From Advenella kashmirensis W13003 (lineage in GTDB: Bacteria > Pseudomonadota > Gammaproteobacteria > Burkholderiales > Burkholderiaceae_B), in the NCBI RefSeq assembly GCF_000506985.1, contig NZ_KI650980.1, positions 434,001 through 498,000 on the forward strand: a stretch of DNA of 64,000 nt. The letters run 5' to 3'. Both the position numbers and the translations under genes were made by a program. Shown piece after piece: positions 55,913 to 64,000 of the stretch. Position 1 is the stretch's first letter. Each line of letters opens with the position of its first letter. Under the pieces are notes generated by a model. The model did not search any database. It was not told the DNA's origin and saw only the letters and a program-made list of their open reading frames with translations.

Positions 55913-56674
55913 TTAATAAGCGCCGATATCGGCAGGAATGCGGACAAGTTCGTCCGTAAAGATGGCGTCGCAACCCCAGGCAAGCAACTGGCGGGCGCGT
56001 CGATAGTCGTTGACTGTATAGGCGCACACCCGATAGCCGGCCGCGTGGATGCGATCGATGGTGGGTTCATCAAGATATTTCTGATTCACATTGATGCCCT
56101 GGCAACCCAATGATTGCAGAATGCTTTCAAAGTCTTCGGGGACCCTGTCAATCAGAAATGCGCGTGGTATGGCCGGAGCAATCTCGGCAAAGGCGGCCAG
56201 AGCCTCGCGCGAAAAAGAGGAGATCAGGGGCGAGACGCCGCCGTCGGCCCAATATTTCAGCACGGCGTGGGCCACGGCCACGCCGGTTTCGACTTCCCGG
56301 CCAGGGCAGGGCTTGATTTCGATATTGCAGAACAAGCCGTTTTCAAGAATAAAGCGGGCAAACTGACTGAAGGCAGGTAGCGGCTCGCCGGCATACCAGG
56401 CCGAGTGCCAACCGCCCATGTCCAGCTGCGCCAGTTCATTGTAGGTCAGGGCCGCGGCCGCGCCGCTGCCGTCCGAGGTGCGATCGACCGTGTCATCATG
56501 CAGTATGATCAGCAGATTGTCCTGACTGAGTTTGACATCGAACTCGGACATGAGAAACCCATGGTCAAAGCCGCAGCGCAGCCCGGCAAGCGTATTTTCG
56601 GGGGCGATGCTGCCGCCGCCACGATGGGCGATGACAGACGGGTAGGGCCAGGGCTCAAGGGGTTTTGAAGACAT
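55913..56674 (-). CDS. Glycerophosphodiester phosphodiesterase
   Basis: A 253-residue cytosolic GDPD (UgpQ-like). VIAHRGGGSIAPENTLAGLR gives the catalytic His and Glu; VKLSQDNLLIILHDDTVDRTSDG gives the second His and metal ligands; NIEIKPCPG is the third block. No signal peptide. It releases glycerol-3-phosphate from deacylated phospholipids. ATG 56674 has an AGGTG site; the 34 preceding codons are not family sequence. Confidence 0.92.
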   Translation of the reverse strand: MSSKPLEPWPYPSVIAHRGGGSIAPENTLAGLRCGFDHGFLMSEFDVKLSQDNLLIILHDDTVDRTSDGSGAAAALTYNELAQLDMGGWHSAWYAGEPLPAFSQFARFILENGLFCNIEIKPCPGREVETGVAVAHAVLKYWADGGVSPLISSFSREALAAFAEIAPAIPRAFLIDRVPEDFESILQSLGCQGINVNQKYLDEPTIDRIHAAGYRVCAYTVNDYRRARQLLAWGCDAIFTDELVRIPADIGAY

Positions 56675-56790
56675 GCGGACACCTGAAGAATGATAGACGG
56701 TGAAAGACGGGCACGGCGCCGTCCCGCGCACAAAAAGAGGAAAGTAACCGGCCGGCACGGTAGCCAATTGCCTCATTTGACGCTAAAGTT

Positions 56791-56820
56791 TTATTTTAAT
56801 TGAAAAAACGCTTAAAATAA
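56791..56820. repeat. AT-rich inverted repeat before ppiD
   Basis: TTATTTTAA (56791-56799) and TTAAAATAA (56812-56820) form a perfect nine-base inverted repeat with a 12-base spacer. It lies in the divergent region between the phosphodiesterase and ppiD, so it may be an operator or part of the ppiD promoter. Confidence 0.4.
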
Positions 56821-56896
56821 GCGGTTGTTCTGGGAAGCTGCGCCTTTGGCGTGCCTTTTCGGTCTGCATCAGACATTCATTTTGGTCGGGAACACA

Positions 56897-58861
56897 ATGC
56901 TAGAATCCTTTCGCACGCATAAACGTATATTGCTTATTGTTCTTTTCGTTCTGGTCGTGCCTTCATTTGTTTTTTTGGGGATTGCCGACTATCAGTCGTT
57001 TTCCAATAGTGATGTGCCGCTGGCTTCGGTTCGCAAAAACGACATCACCCAGTCACAGTTCGATCAGTCCTGGCGCGAGCGCCTGAACCAGCTGCGTGAA
57101 CAGAATGGCAGCAATTTCAATATCAATGCGGTCGATACGCCGGCCAATCGCCAGATCTGGCTGGACCAGCTGGTAGATAACCAGGTGCTGCAGCAGGAAA
57201 TGGTGGATCGCCATTTCAATGCTACCGACAATATGGTTCGTCAGGCTATTGCCAGTACGCCCGAGTTCCAGGATAACGGCAAGTACTCTTTCCAGAAATA
57301 CAGCCAGTTCCTGGCCGAGCGCAACATCCGCGATATCGATTACGAGCAGTACGTGCGCCAGAATCTGGCATTTGCCCAACTGCTTGAACCGGTAGCCAAT
57401 ACGGTAGCGGTGCCGGCGCAGACGGCGGCCTTGCTGCAGACGGCCATGACACAGGAGCGCACAGTCAGGCTCAAGAATTTCGAAGCGGCCGCTTACGAGC
57501 AGTCAGTACAGGTTACCGACGCAGAGGTGGCAGCCTGGTATGAAAAGAACAAACAATCGCTTGAGATTCCTGCCCACGTTAATGTCGATTATATTGTGCT
57601 CAACCAGGAAGCCGCGCTCAAGACCGTAGCCGACGTATCCGATGCCGATATCGAGAGTTATTACAAGTCCAATATCGCCAAATACACGAAAAAGGAACGC
57701 CGCCAGATCAACCATATCCAGATTCAGATTCCTGCCGGTGCCGACGAGGCAGCTCAGAAAGCAGCCCAGGACAAAGCCGCTGAAGTGGCGCAAAAAGCCC
57801 GGGAGAATCCTGATTCCTTTGCCGAATTGGCCAAAACCTACTCCGATGATGCGGGTTCCAAAAACCAGGGAGGCAGCCTGGGTACCCTGTCCAAGGGTGA
57901 TATTGCGGCCCTGGATGCAGCGGCCTTTGGTCCTGCCGAGCCGGGTATCACCGATCCTGTCAAAATTGACAACGCCTGGCATGTTCTGCAGATCGCCCGC
58001 ATCGAACCGGGCGAGGTCGAGCCGCTGGATCGTCTGAAGGATTCCCTGAAAAAGGAAATTCAGCTGCAGCAGGCATCCGAGAAGTTTGCAGATCTGTCCA
58101 CCAAACTGACCCAGCTGTCCAGCACAGAGCGCGATTCGCTGCAGCCGCTGGCCGATGCGTTGCAACTGGAAATCCGTCATGTCAGCGGCGTGGGCGAGTC
58201 TGCGCTGCTGCCAAAGGAAGAGGCGGGTGACAATGCGGCCATCGACAGCAAGGACGCGGCTTATTTTGAATCGGGCCGGGTTCGCGAAACGCTGTTTTCA
58301 GACGAAGTACGCAGGCAGAACAAGAATTCGGGCGTGATTGAAATTTCCCCTTCTGAACTCATGGTCGTGCATGTGGCCAAGGATATTCCGGCTGCGGTTC
58401 CCGCACTGAATGACGTCAGGGAGATTGTCCTTGACCGTATTCGCGATGAAAAAGGCAGACAGCAGGCAGCAGAAGATGGCGCCTCAGAGTTGGCCATGCT
58501 CAAAGAAAAGGGGCCGGGCGAGCTGACCGGTTTTGGCAAGGAGCAAACCATCAGTCGCCTGACTCAGTCCCAGTTACCGCCCGCCATGCTGAACGCAATC
58601 ATGAACGCGCCGTCTGATGCTTTACCGGCCTTCGTCGGTTTTGATCTGCCCAATGGTTATGCCATCGCCCAGATTGAGAAAGTGACCGAACCTACAGAGC
58701 AGGCACGCGGCATGTTCGACCAGTACCTGCGTCAGGCCATGGTGGCGGGCACAGGGGCGCAGGCGGCCCAGAGCGTGACCCGCATGATTCGCCAGTCGCA
58801 TGATGTCAAGATTCATCCGGAAGCGGCCAAGGTCATTAACGACGCTGCCGGTAATCAGTAA
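56897..58861 (+). CDS. ppiD: Periplasmic chaperone PpiD (SurA N-domain/parvulin)
   Basis: A 654-residue inner-membrane-anchored periplasmic chaperone that works at the Sec exit. One transmembrane helix at about 11-31 (LLIVLFVLVVPSFVFLGIA), SurA-like chaperone helices, then a single parvulin domain from INHIQIQIPAGADEAA to NAWHVLQIARIEPGE, then a C-terminal helical part. ATG 56897 gives the family N-terminus MLESFRTHKRILL. Its last 26 bases overlap tesA on the opposite strand. Confidence 0.92.
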   Translation: MLESFRTHKRILLIVLFVLVVPSFVFLGIADYQSFSNSDVPLASVRKNDITQSQFDQSWRERLNQLREQNGSNFNINAVDTPANRQIWLDQLVDNQVLQQEMVDRHFNATDNMVRQAIASTPEFQDNGKYSFQKYSQFLAERNIRDIDYEQYVRQNLAFAQLLEPVANTVAVPAQTAALLQTAMTQERTVRLKNFEAAAYEQSVQVTDAEVAAWYEKNKQSLEIPAHVNVDYIVLNQEAALKTVADVSDADIESYYKSNIAKYTKKERRQINHIQIQIPAGADEAAQKAAQDKAAEVAQKARENPDSFAELAKTYSDDAGSKNQGGSLGTLSKGDIAALDAAAFGPAEPGITDPVKIDNAWHVLQIARIEPGEVEPLDRLKDSLKKEIQLQQASEKFADLSTKLTQLSSTERDSLQPLADALQLEIRHVSGVGESALLPKEEAGDNAAIDSKDAAYFESGRVRETLFSDEVRRQNKNSGVIEISPSELMVVHVAKDIPAAVPALNDVREIVLDRIRDEKGRQQAAEDGASELAMLKEKGPGELTGFGKEQTISRLTQSQLPPAMLNAIMNAPSDALPAFVGFDLPNGYAIAQIEKVTEPTEQARGMFDQYLRQAMVAGTGAQAAQSVTRMIRQSHDVKIHPEAAKVINDAAGNQ

Positions 58862-59489
58862 GCGCCTGCTGCAGAACAGGCCAGACGGTTTGTGCCATCA
58901 GTGGCTGGGCCTGTTCTGCCGGATGAATGCCATCATCCTGGTACATATTGCGGTCCAGCGCAAATGAGGCAAAAAGAAAGGGCACCAGATAGGTGTCCTC
59001 TTCTTTGGCCAGCGAACCGAACATCTCCTGAAACTGACGGGCATAGTCCGGGCCGAAATTCGGCGGAATTTGCATGCCGATCAGAATGACACGGGCGCCC
59101 GCGGCTTTGACTGAGCCGATCATGTTTTTCAGATTATCCTGGCTGGCCTGCAGGGACAGGCCGCGCAGGGCATCGTTGGCCCCCAGCTCCAGTATGACAA
59201 TGGCAGGCTGGTGTTTTTCAAGTAGCGGCGCAAGGCGGCTGCGGCCACCTGCCGTGGTGTCGCCGCTGATACTGGCATTGACCAGGCGGGCATCACCCAG
59301 GGCTTCTTTTTTATTGTCACCCAGCCACTGCACCCAGCCTGCGCCGCGTCTGATACCATACTCTGCAGACAGGCTGTCACCCACCACCAGAATGACCGGC
59401 GCGGCAGCCGATTTCGGTGTTTCCTGGGCAGTCGTGACCGTCGGCCAAATAAACACGCACAGACTGATTAGAAGGGATAGAACACGCAT
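58836..59489 (-). CDS. tesA: Arylesterase/thioesterase I-like SGNH hydrolase
   Basis: A periplasmic SGNH esterase, 217 residues from ATG 59489 or 224 from ATG 59510. Signal peptide ISLCVFIWPTVTTA, catalytic Ser in VVGDSLSAEYGI, Gly in ISGDTTAGGRSRL, Asn in ELGANDALRG and Asp/His in DDGIHPAEQAQ. Divergent from ybbA, as in E. coli, but here the start codons themselves overlap. The 59510 start has a weak GAGAA site. Confidence 0.9.
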   Translation of the reverse strand: MRVLSLLISLCVFIWPTVTTAQETPKSAAAPVILVVGDSLSAEYGIRRGAGWVQWLGDNKKEALGDARLVNASISGDTTAGGRSRLAPLLEKHQPAIVILELGANDALRGLSLQASQDNLKNMIGSVKAAGARVILIGMQIPPNFGPDYARQFQEMFGSLAKEEDTYLVPFLFASFALDRNMYQDDGIHPAEQAQPLMAQTVWPVLQQALTDYRQRR

Positions 59490-60186
59490 GATGGATGCTG
59501 ACGTCGTCATTGAAGTTTCTCATTTGAAAAAAAACGTTGCCGAGGCAACCGGTACCCTGCACATTTTAGATGATATTTCACTTGTGCTCGAACGCGGTGC
59601 AACGCTGGCCATTACAGGCAGTTCCGGTTCCGGCAAATCCACGCTGCTGGGCATTCTGGCCGGGCTGGACACGCCTTCATCGGGGCAGGTGCGGCTGATG
59701 GGTGAGGATATCTTCGCTATGGACGAAGATTCCCGTGCCCGGCTGCCCCCCCGCCATATCGGCTTCGTGTTCCAGTCATTCCAGCTGCTGCCGAATCTGA
59801 CTGCACTGGAAAATGTGATGCTCCCACTGGAATTGCAGGGGCAGCCGGCCCGCGATGCGGCGCAGCAGATGCTGGAGCGGGTGGGGCTGGCCTCGCGCAT
59901 GCATCATTATCCCAAAACGCTCTCGGGGGGAGAAAAGCAACGCGTGGCCCTGGCAAGGGCGTTTGTGGTGACGCCCGCCATTTTGTTTGCGGACGAGCCA
60001 ACCGGCAGCCTGGACACTGAAACGGGCCGGCGAATTGCCGAGCTGATGTTTGATCTGAACCGGGAGAAGGGCGCCACCCTGGTGCTGGTGACGCATGATG
60101 AAAAACTGGCCGCAAGGTGCGACCAGCGAATTACCCTGGTGTCGGGACGTTTGGCCGCTACAGTGCCGGATCCTGATTTGGTCTGA
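59488..60186 (+). CDS. ybbA: ABC transporter ATP-binding protein YbbA-like
   Basis: A 232-residue ABC ATPase of the LolD/MacB/YbbA group. Walker A ITGSSGSGKSTLLG, signature LSGGEKQRVALARAF, Walker B ILFADEPTGSLDTETG, H-loop VTHDEKLAAR. In E. coli it is paired with the permease YbbP; here the next gene is convergent spoT, so no permease follows. Its end overlaps spoT by 29 bases. ATG 59488 or the adjacent 59491 could be used. Confidence 0.9.
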   Translation: MMDADVVIEVSHLKKNVAEATGTLHILDDISLVLERGATLAITGSSGSGKSTLLGILAGLDTPSSGQVRLMGEDIFAMDEDSRARLPPRHIGFVFQSFQLLPNLTALENVMLPLELQGQPARDAAQQMLERVGLASRMHHYPKTLSGGEKQRVALARAFVVTPAILFADEPTGSLDTETGRRIAELMFDLNREKGATLVLVTHDEKLAARCDQRITLVSGRLAATVPDPDLV

Positions 60187-62518
60187 CCTTCAGGCGCGCC
60201 ACTTTCTGCACTTGCGATACATGGCGCACCATGCGAATGACCCGGGCCAGATGCTTGCGGTCATGTACCTGGATGGTCAGATGCACCACGGCCAGATTCA
60301 GGGTGTCTTCGTTCATGGACATGGTCAGGATGTTCGCGTCGGCTGCGGAAATTTGCGCCGCGATCCTGCCCAGCACCCCTTTTTCATTGCGAATGACAAT
60401 TTCCATGCGCACCGGCAGGTGTGAAGCCGTTTCTTCATCCCAGTACACCTGTACCCAGCGGTCAGGTTCCCGTGCACGCAGGCGCTGGGCGGTAGGGCAG
60501 TCATCAGTGTGCACGACCAGTCCGTGCCCGGGGCGGATCAAGGCGATCAGACTGTCGCCAGGAATGGGGCTGCAACAGCCGGACAGTTGCACAGCCTGGC
60601 CTTCATTGCCCTGAATGAAAATCATACCGGCATGCGCAACAGAGACTTCATCGATCACCGCTGCACTGGTGGCCAGCATGGCGTTTTCCACGGCGAAGCG
60701 GCGTGCGACGACCGCGGCCAGGCGGCGACCCAGGCCGATATCGGCCAGAATTTCTTCCCGCGATGAAGCGCCCGAGCTGCGAGCCAGCTTTTCCCATTCG
60801 GCATTATCCGGGTCGGGCAGGGGAATATTGAGTTCCTGCAGTGCCTGCTTCAGCATTTTTTCGCCAAAATGAATGGAGTCTTCGTATTTGACCGTTTTCA
60901 GGAAATGGCGGATTTCCGAGCGGGCTTTACCGGTGCGCACATGGTTGAGCCACTGCACATTGGGTTCGGAGGCTGGCGAGGTCACAATCTCGATGGTGTC
61001 GCCGCTCTTGATTTCCGTTTTCAGGGGCACGAATTCGCCATTGATCTTTGCGGCGACGGCCTGATTGCCGATATCGGTGTGAATGCTGTAGGCAAAGTCG
61101 ATCGGCGTGGCGCCGCGAGGCAGCGAGACGATTTTGCCTTTGGGGGTCAGCACATAGACGGCGTCCGGGAACAGGTCAACTTTTACATGTTCCAGGAATT
61201 CGCCCGAGTCGCCGGTCTGGCTCTGGATGTCCAGCAACGACTGCAGCCAGCGATGGGTCTGCTTTTGCAGATCGTTCAGCGAGATGTCGTCTTCTTTGTA
61301 CATCCAGTGCGAGGCCACGCCTTTTTCGGCGATATGATCCATATCGCGGGTACGAATCTGAAACTCGATCGGTGTGCCATAGGGGCCGACCAGGGTCGTG
61401 TGCAGCGACTGGTAGCCGTTGATCTTTGGGATAGCGATGTAATCCTTGAATTTGCCCGGCACCGGCCTGTACAGCTGATGAATGGTGCCCAGGGTCAGAT
61501 AACACTCCTGCAGCGTGTGGACAATGATACGAAATCCGTAAATATCCAGCACATCGGAAAAGGATTTTTTCTGTTCGCGCATTTTATTGTAAATGCTGAA
61601 CAGCGATTTTTCCCGCCCGCTGATTTCCGCTTCAATGCCATTGGCCGGCATGGCAGACGTGATGTTTTCCGCGATGCGCGTCAGCACTTCACGGCGATTG
61701 CCGCGTGCCGCCAGCACCGCTTTTTTCAGCACGTTATAACGGTTGGGATGGCTGGCTTCAAAGCACAGATCCTGTAATTCGCGAACCAGCGCATTCAGGC
61801 CGAGCCGATGGGCAATCGGCGCATAGATTTCCAGCGTTTCGTTGGCTACCCGCCGGCGCTTGTCCGGCCCCACTGCATCCAGCGTGCGCATATTGTGCAG
61901 CCGGTCTGCCAGTTTGATCAGAATAACGCGCACGTCCTTGGCCATGGCCAGCAGCATTTTGCGAAAACTTTCAGCCTGCTGTTCGGCCTTGGTCGCAAAG
62001 TTGAGTTTTTCCAGTTTGGTCAGGCCATCGACCAGGTTGGCCACATCGGGGTTGAATTTTTCAGCCAGCTCTGCCTTGGAAACATTCTGGTCTTCGATCA
62101 CGTCATGCAACAGGGCAGCCATCAGTGCGTTGGAATCGAGTTTCCAGCCTGCGCAAATTTCAGTGACGGCAATCGGGTGGGTGATGTAGGGTGCGCCGGA
62201 AGAGCGGAACTGCCCAAGGTGAGCCTGGTCGGCGAAGCGGTAGGCTTCACGGACCTTGTCGATTTCTTTGCTGTCCATATAGGTGGACAGCATTTCGGTC
62301 AGGTGCGCCAGCGAGGCGATGACCGGTTCATGGCGGGTCGAACTGTTCGGGATGGCCTGGGGCGGAATGCGTTGTTCGTCATTTTGCTGCTTTGACGCGA
62401 CCCCAGGCGCTGCGGTGATTTTCTGTGTCTGGCTGTGGCTGACCCGATTTTTTCGCCGGAAAGGAGAGCCGGCACGCAGTGCATGCAGCAGCGAAGAAGA
62501 AGCGTCCTTAAGTCCCAT
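60158..62518 (-). CDS. spoT: Bifunctional (p)ppGpp synthetase/hydrolase
   Basis: A 786-residue RelA/SpoT homologue. HD hydrolase domain intact (ALLHDVIEDQNV, LADRLHNMRTLDAV), synthetase domain (REKSLFSIYNKM, DIYGFRIIVHTL, FKDYIAIPKINGYQSLHTTLVG), TGS domain (LPRGATPIDFAYSIHTDIGNQ), and a C-terminal ACT domain. The RxKD signature of bifunctional enzymes reads KFKD, close to RFKD and unlike the EFDD of synthetase-only RelA. The first 65 residues are low-complexity; an internal start is possible. Last gene of gmk-rpoZ-spoT. Confidence 0.95.
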   Translation of the reverse strand: MGLKDASSSLLHALRAGSPFRRKNRVSHSQTQKITAAPGVASKQQNDEQRIPPQAIPNSSTRHEPVIASLAHLTEMLSTYMDSKEIDKVREAYRFADQAHLGQFRSSGAPYITHPIAVTEICAGWKLDSNALMAALLHDVIEDQNVSKAELAEKFNPDVANLVDGLTKLEKLNFATKAEQQAESFRKMLLAMAKDVRVILIKLADRLHNMRTLDAVGPDKRRRVANETLEIYAPIAHRLGLNALVRELQDLCFEASHPNRYNVLKKAVLAARGNRREVLTRIAENITSAMPANGIEAEISGREKSLFSIYNKMREQKKSFSDVLDIYGFRIIVHTLQECYLTLGTIHQLYRPVPGKFKDYIAIPKINGYQSLHTTLVGPYGTPIEFQIRTRDMDHIAEKGVASHWMYKEDDISLNDLQKQTHRWLQSLLDIQSQTGDSGEFLEHVKVDLFPDAVYVLTPKGKIVSLPRGATPIDFAYSIHTDIGNQAVAAKINGEFVPLKTEIKSGDTIEIVTSPASEPNVQWLNHVRTGKARSEIRHFLKTVKYEDSIHFGEKMLKQALQELNIPLPDPDNAEWEKLARSSGASSREEILADIGLGRRLAAVVARRFAVENAMLATSAAVIDEVSVAHAGMIFIQGNEGQAVQLSGCCSPIPGDSLIALIRPGHGLVVHTDDCPTAQRLRAREPDRWVQVYWDEETASHLPVRMEIVIRNEKGVLGRIAAQISAADANILTMSMNEDTLNLAVVHLTIQVHDRKHLARVIRMVRHVSQVQKVARLKVRPNQDPAL

Positions 62519-62540
62519 ATCAGCCAGCCTGCACCTGAAA

Positions 62541-62747
62541 TCAGGTCGGCACTTTGCGCAGCATTTCCGCTCCGGTCAGGCCTTCGGCAATTTCGCGCAG
62601 CGCGATCACGGTGGGTTTGTCCTTGTCCGGATCGACACGGGGTTCGTGGCCCTGGGCCAGTTCACGGGCGCGGTAGGTTGCGGCCAGTGTGAGGTTGAAG
62701 CGGTTGGGGATGTGCATCATGCAATCATCGACAGTAATACGAGCCAT
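62541..62747 (-). CDS. rpoZ: RNA polymerase omega subunit
   Basis: A 68-residue omega subunit beginning [30 protein letters not shown] and containing the ALREIAEGL helix. Between gmk and spoT, 22 bases before spoT; it is part of the ppGpp-binding site on polymerase, so its clustering with spoT is functional in many bacteria. Confidence 0.96.
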   Translation of the reverse strand: MARITVDDCMMHIPNRFNLTLAATYRARELAQGHEPRVDPDKDKPTVIALREIAEGLTGAEMLRKVPT

Positions 62748-62785
62748 GGTTTTGTCCTTAGCGGTTGGGCAAAAATAAAGTTAAC

Positions 62786-63421
62786 TTACCGGACGGAATC
62801 AGAAATTCCGAGCTGTGAGAAGAGTTGCGCATGCCGGGCTGCCTGAGACTGGTATCGGAGCCTTGCGGCTGCAACGATTTTCTGTAATTCATTCAGGGCT
62901 GTGGCAAAGTCTTCATTGATGATAACATATTCGCACTCTGGGGCGTGGGCGATTTCGTTTCCGGCCGCCAGTATCCGCCGTGTAATGACACTGGGAGCGT
63001 CTTGCCCGCGCTGCGTCAGCCGGGTTTCGAGCACGTCAATGGAGGGCGGCAGGATAAAAATGCCGGTGACGCCGGGAAAATGCTGGCGCACCTGGCGCGC
63101 ACCCTGCCAGTCGATCTCAAGCAGAATGTCCTTGCCCTGGGCAATGGCCTTTTCGATCGGCAGGCGCGGTGTCCCATAATAATTGTCGTGCACTTCTGCC
63201 CATTCGAGCAGCTGATCCTGCTCGCGCAGTTCAATAAATTTGTCTTTGGAGGTGAAATAATATTCGCGACCTTCCTGCTCGCCCGGCCGCGGATCACGCG
63301 TCGTGCAAGAGATGGAAAGCGAGATATTGGGGTCCTGTGCAAGCAGTGCATTGACCAGACTGGATTTGCCCGCGCCGCTGGGGGCGATAATCATGAAGAC
63401 ATTACCGGGAAATTTAAGCAT
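62786..63421 (-). CDS. gmk: Guanylate kinase
   Basis: A 211-residue kinase that phosphorylates GMP to GDP. P-loop [20 protein letters not shown]-binding [10 protein letters not shown]-like segment ([21 protein letters not shown]), and [21 protein letters not shown]. First gene of gmk-rpoZ-spoT; a plausible promoter would lie in the spacer 63422-63667, where I saw T-rich tracts but no clear hexamers. Confidence 0.96.
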   Translation of the reverse strand: MLKFPGNVFMIIAPSGAGKSSLVNALLAQDPNISLSISCTTRDPRPGEQEGREYYFTSKDKFIELREQDQLLEWAEVHDNYYGTPRLPIEKAIAQGKDILLEIDWQGARQVRQHFPGVTGIFILPPSIDVLETRLTQRGQDAPSVITRRILAAGNEIAHAPECEYVIINEDFATALNELQKIVAAARLRYQSQAARHAQLFSQLGISDSVR

Positions 63422-63667
63422 AATGATAACGGTGGCGGCAAAAGAAAATCATAGCAAAAAACGTCGGTGTTTTCGTCAATCCTTCGTCTCTGGCGCGTTT
63501 TTGTCCAGGAGCTGACTTTTTTTTCGGTGCCTGGTTTGTTGCTGACCGCACTCTGACCGTACCGGCAGCGCTTGAAACAGCATGAAAAGTCTGCGGCCAG
63601 CCGTCATGTGACGATGATTCCAAACCTGATAGCATAGCGGTTCCGTTTCCAAAGGAGTAATAAGAAA
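63422..63667. other. Intergenic region between gmk and the next dehydrogenase
   Basis: 246 bases, divergent genes on both sides. Contains T8 and T6 tracts but no stem of terminator type. An AAAGGAG ribosome site is at its right end. No gene or RNA recognised. Confidence 0.35.
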
Positions 63668-64000
63668 ATGAATACCCCCTCTCTGAAAGTCGCTGTGGTC
63701 ACCGGTGCCGGTTCGGGCATCGGACGCGCGGTTGCGCTTGAGTTGCTGGGCACCGGCTACGCGGTCGTGCTGGCGGGTCGACGCGCCGAAGCGCTGGAGA
63801 AAACCCGTACGGCGGCCGGAGCAGACGCGACGCGGGCCTTGGTAGTGCCCACCGATGTGACCAGTGAGCAGGAGGTGCGCCGTTTGTTTGACACGGCGCA
63901 GCGAGAATACGGACGAATCGACGTGCTCTTTAATAATGCCGGCCGCGGCGGTACCCCCGTACCGGTAGATGAATTTTCGGCACAGGAATGGCGCGACATT
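63668..64000 (+). CDS. Short-chain dehydrogenase/reductase, truncated by the window end
   Basis: First 111 residues of an SDR starting at ATG 63668 after AAAGGAG. It shows VAVVTGAGSGIGRAVALEL (NAD(P) motif), VVLAGRRAEALEK, and VLFNNAGRGG. The catalytic Tyr-Lys pair would lie beyond the window. Substrate unknown. Confidence 0.88.
   Translation, partial: MNTPSLKVAVVTGAGSGIGRAVALELLGTGYAVVLAGRRAEALEKTRTAAGADATRALVVPTDVTSEQEVRRLFDTAQREYGRIDVLFNNAGRGGTPVPVDEFSAQEWRDI

Noticed and set aside
1-64000. CRISPR arrays, insertion sequences, prophage genes, tRNA or rRNA genes
   Set aside because: None could be recognised by eye; no repeated direct repeats with spacers, transposase motifs, or cloverleaf structures were seen. 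A tRNA scan would be decisive.

Overview
The window is a 64 kb piece of a mid-GC proteobacterial chromosome. Everything that can be placed points to Betaproteobacteria, order Burkholderiales, most likely Alcaligenaceae. The evidence is Bug-type solute receptors next to acyl-CoA genes, a complete ISC operon, the order rpsP-rimM-trmD, a single-permease Lol exporter, and the order gmk-rpoZ-spoT. The genus (an Advenella-like organism would fit) is a guess from memory and not demonstrated. No rRNA, tRNA, CRISPR, prophage or insertion sequence was recognised.

Layout. 1-9500: topoisomerase IV (parE, parC), a flavin/[2Fe-2S] reductase, a low-GC C39-like cysteine peptidase homologue, alaS and a TusA-family protein. 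9500-12700: rpsP-rimM-trmD, without the usual rplS, then a luciferase-like oxidoreductase. 12700-19200: a low-molecular-weight tyrosine phosphatase and the ISC operon iscR-iscS-iscU-iscA-hscB-hscA-fdx, with two palindromes over the iscR promoter and a terminator after fdx. 19200-28500: an accessory catabolic block. One minus-strand operon runs acyl-CoA dehydrogenase, two Bug receptors, second acyl-CoA dehydrogenase, AcuI-like reductase, ADP-forming acyl-CoA synthetase. It diverges from two overlapping IclR paralogues. 28600-37000: a Tat-exported PhoX phosphatase, then a translationally coupled plus-strand set of amidohydrolase, M20 amidase, MHS permease and a very unusual regulator that contains two complete LysR modules in one chain.

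37000-43600 (minus strand): rpfE-like gene, recJ, a 49-residue lipoprotein, prfB with its programmed +1 frameshift, a short-chain dehydrogenase and lysS. This order resembles the flank of the Xanthomonas rpf cluster but lacks the signalling genes. 43600-46800: a phosphate-acquisition pair, Na+/Pi symporter and PstS, behind a convincing Pho-box promoter. 46800-55100: lolF-type permease, lolD, tatD, comEC, an alpha/beta hydrolase, a PHP phosphoesterase and greB. 55000-64000: rlmJ, a glycerophosphodiester phosphodiesterase, ppiD, tesA, an orphan ybbA, spoT, rpoZ, gmk and the start of a short-chain dehydrogenase.

Most of the window is housekeeping. The parts most worth attention are the double-LysR regulator and its cyclic-amide cluster, the IclR-controlled acyl-CoA operon, the Pho-box-driven PstS/Na-Pi pair without ABC subunits, the IscR with a lengthened cysteine loop next to paired operator palindromes, and the low-GC C39-like gene. 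I saw no single system that I can call undescribed with confidence; the double-LysR cluster is the best candidate.
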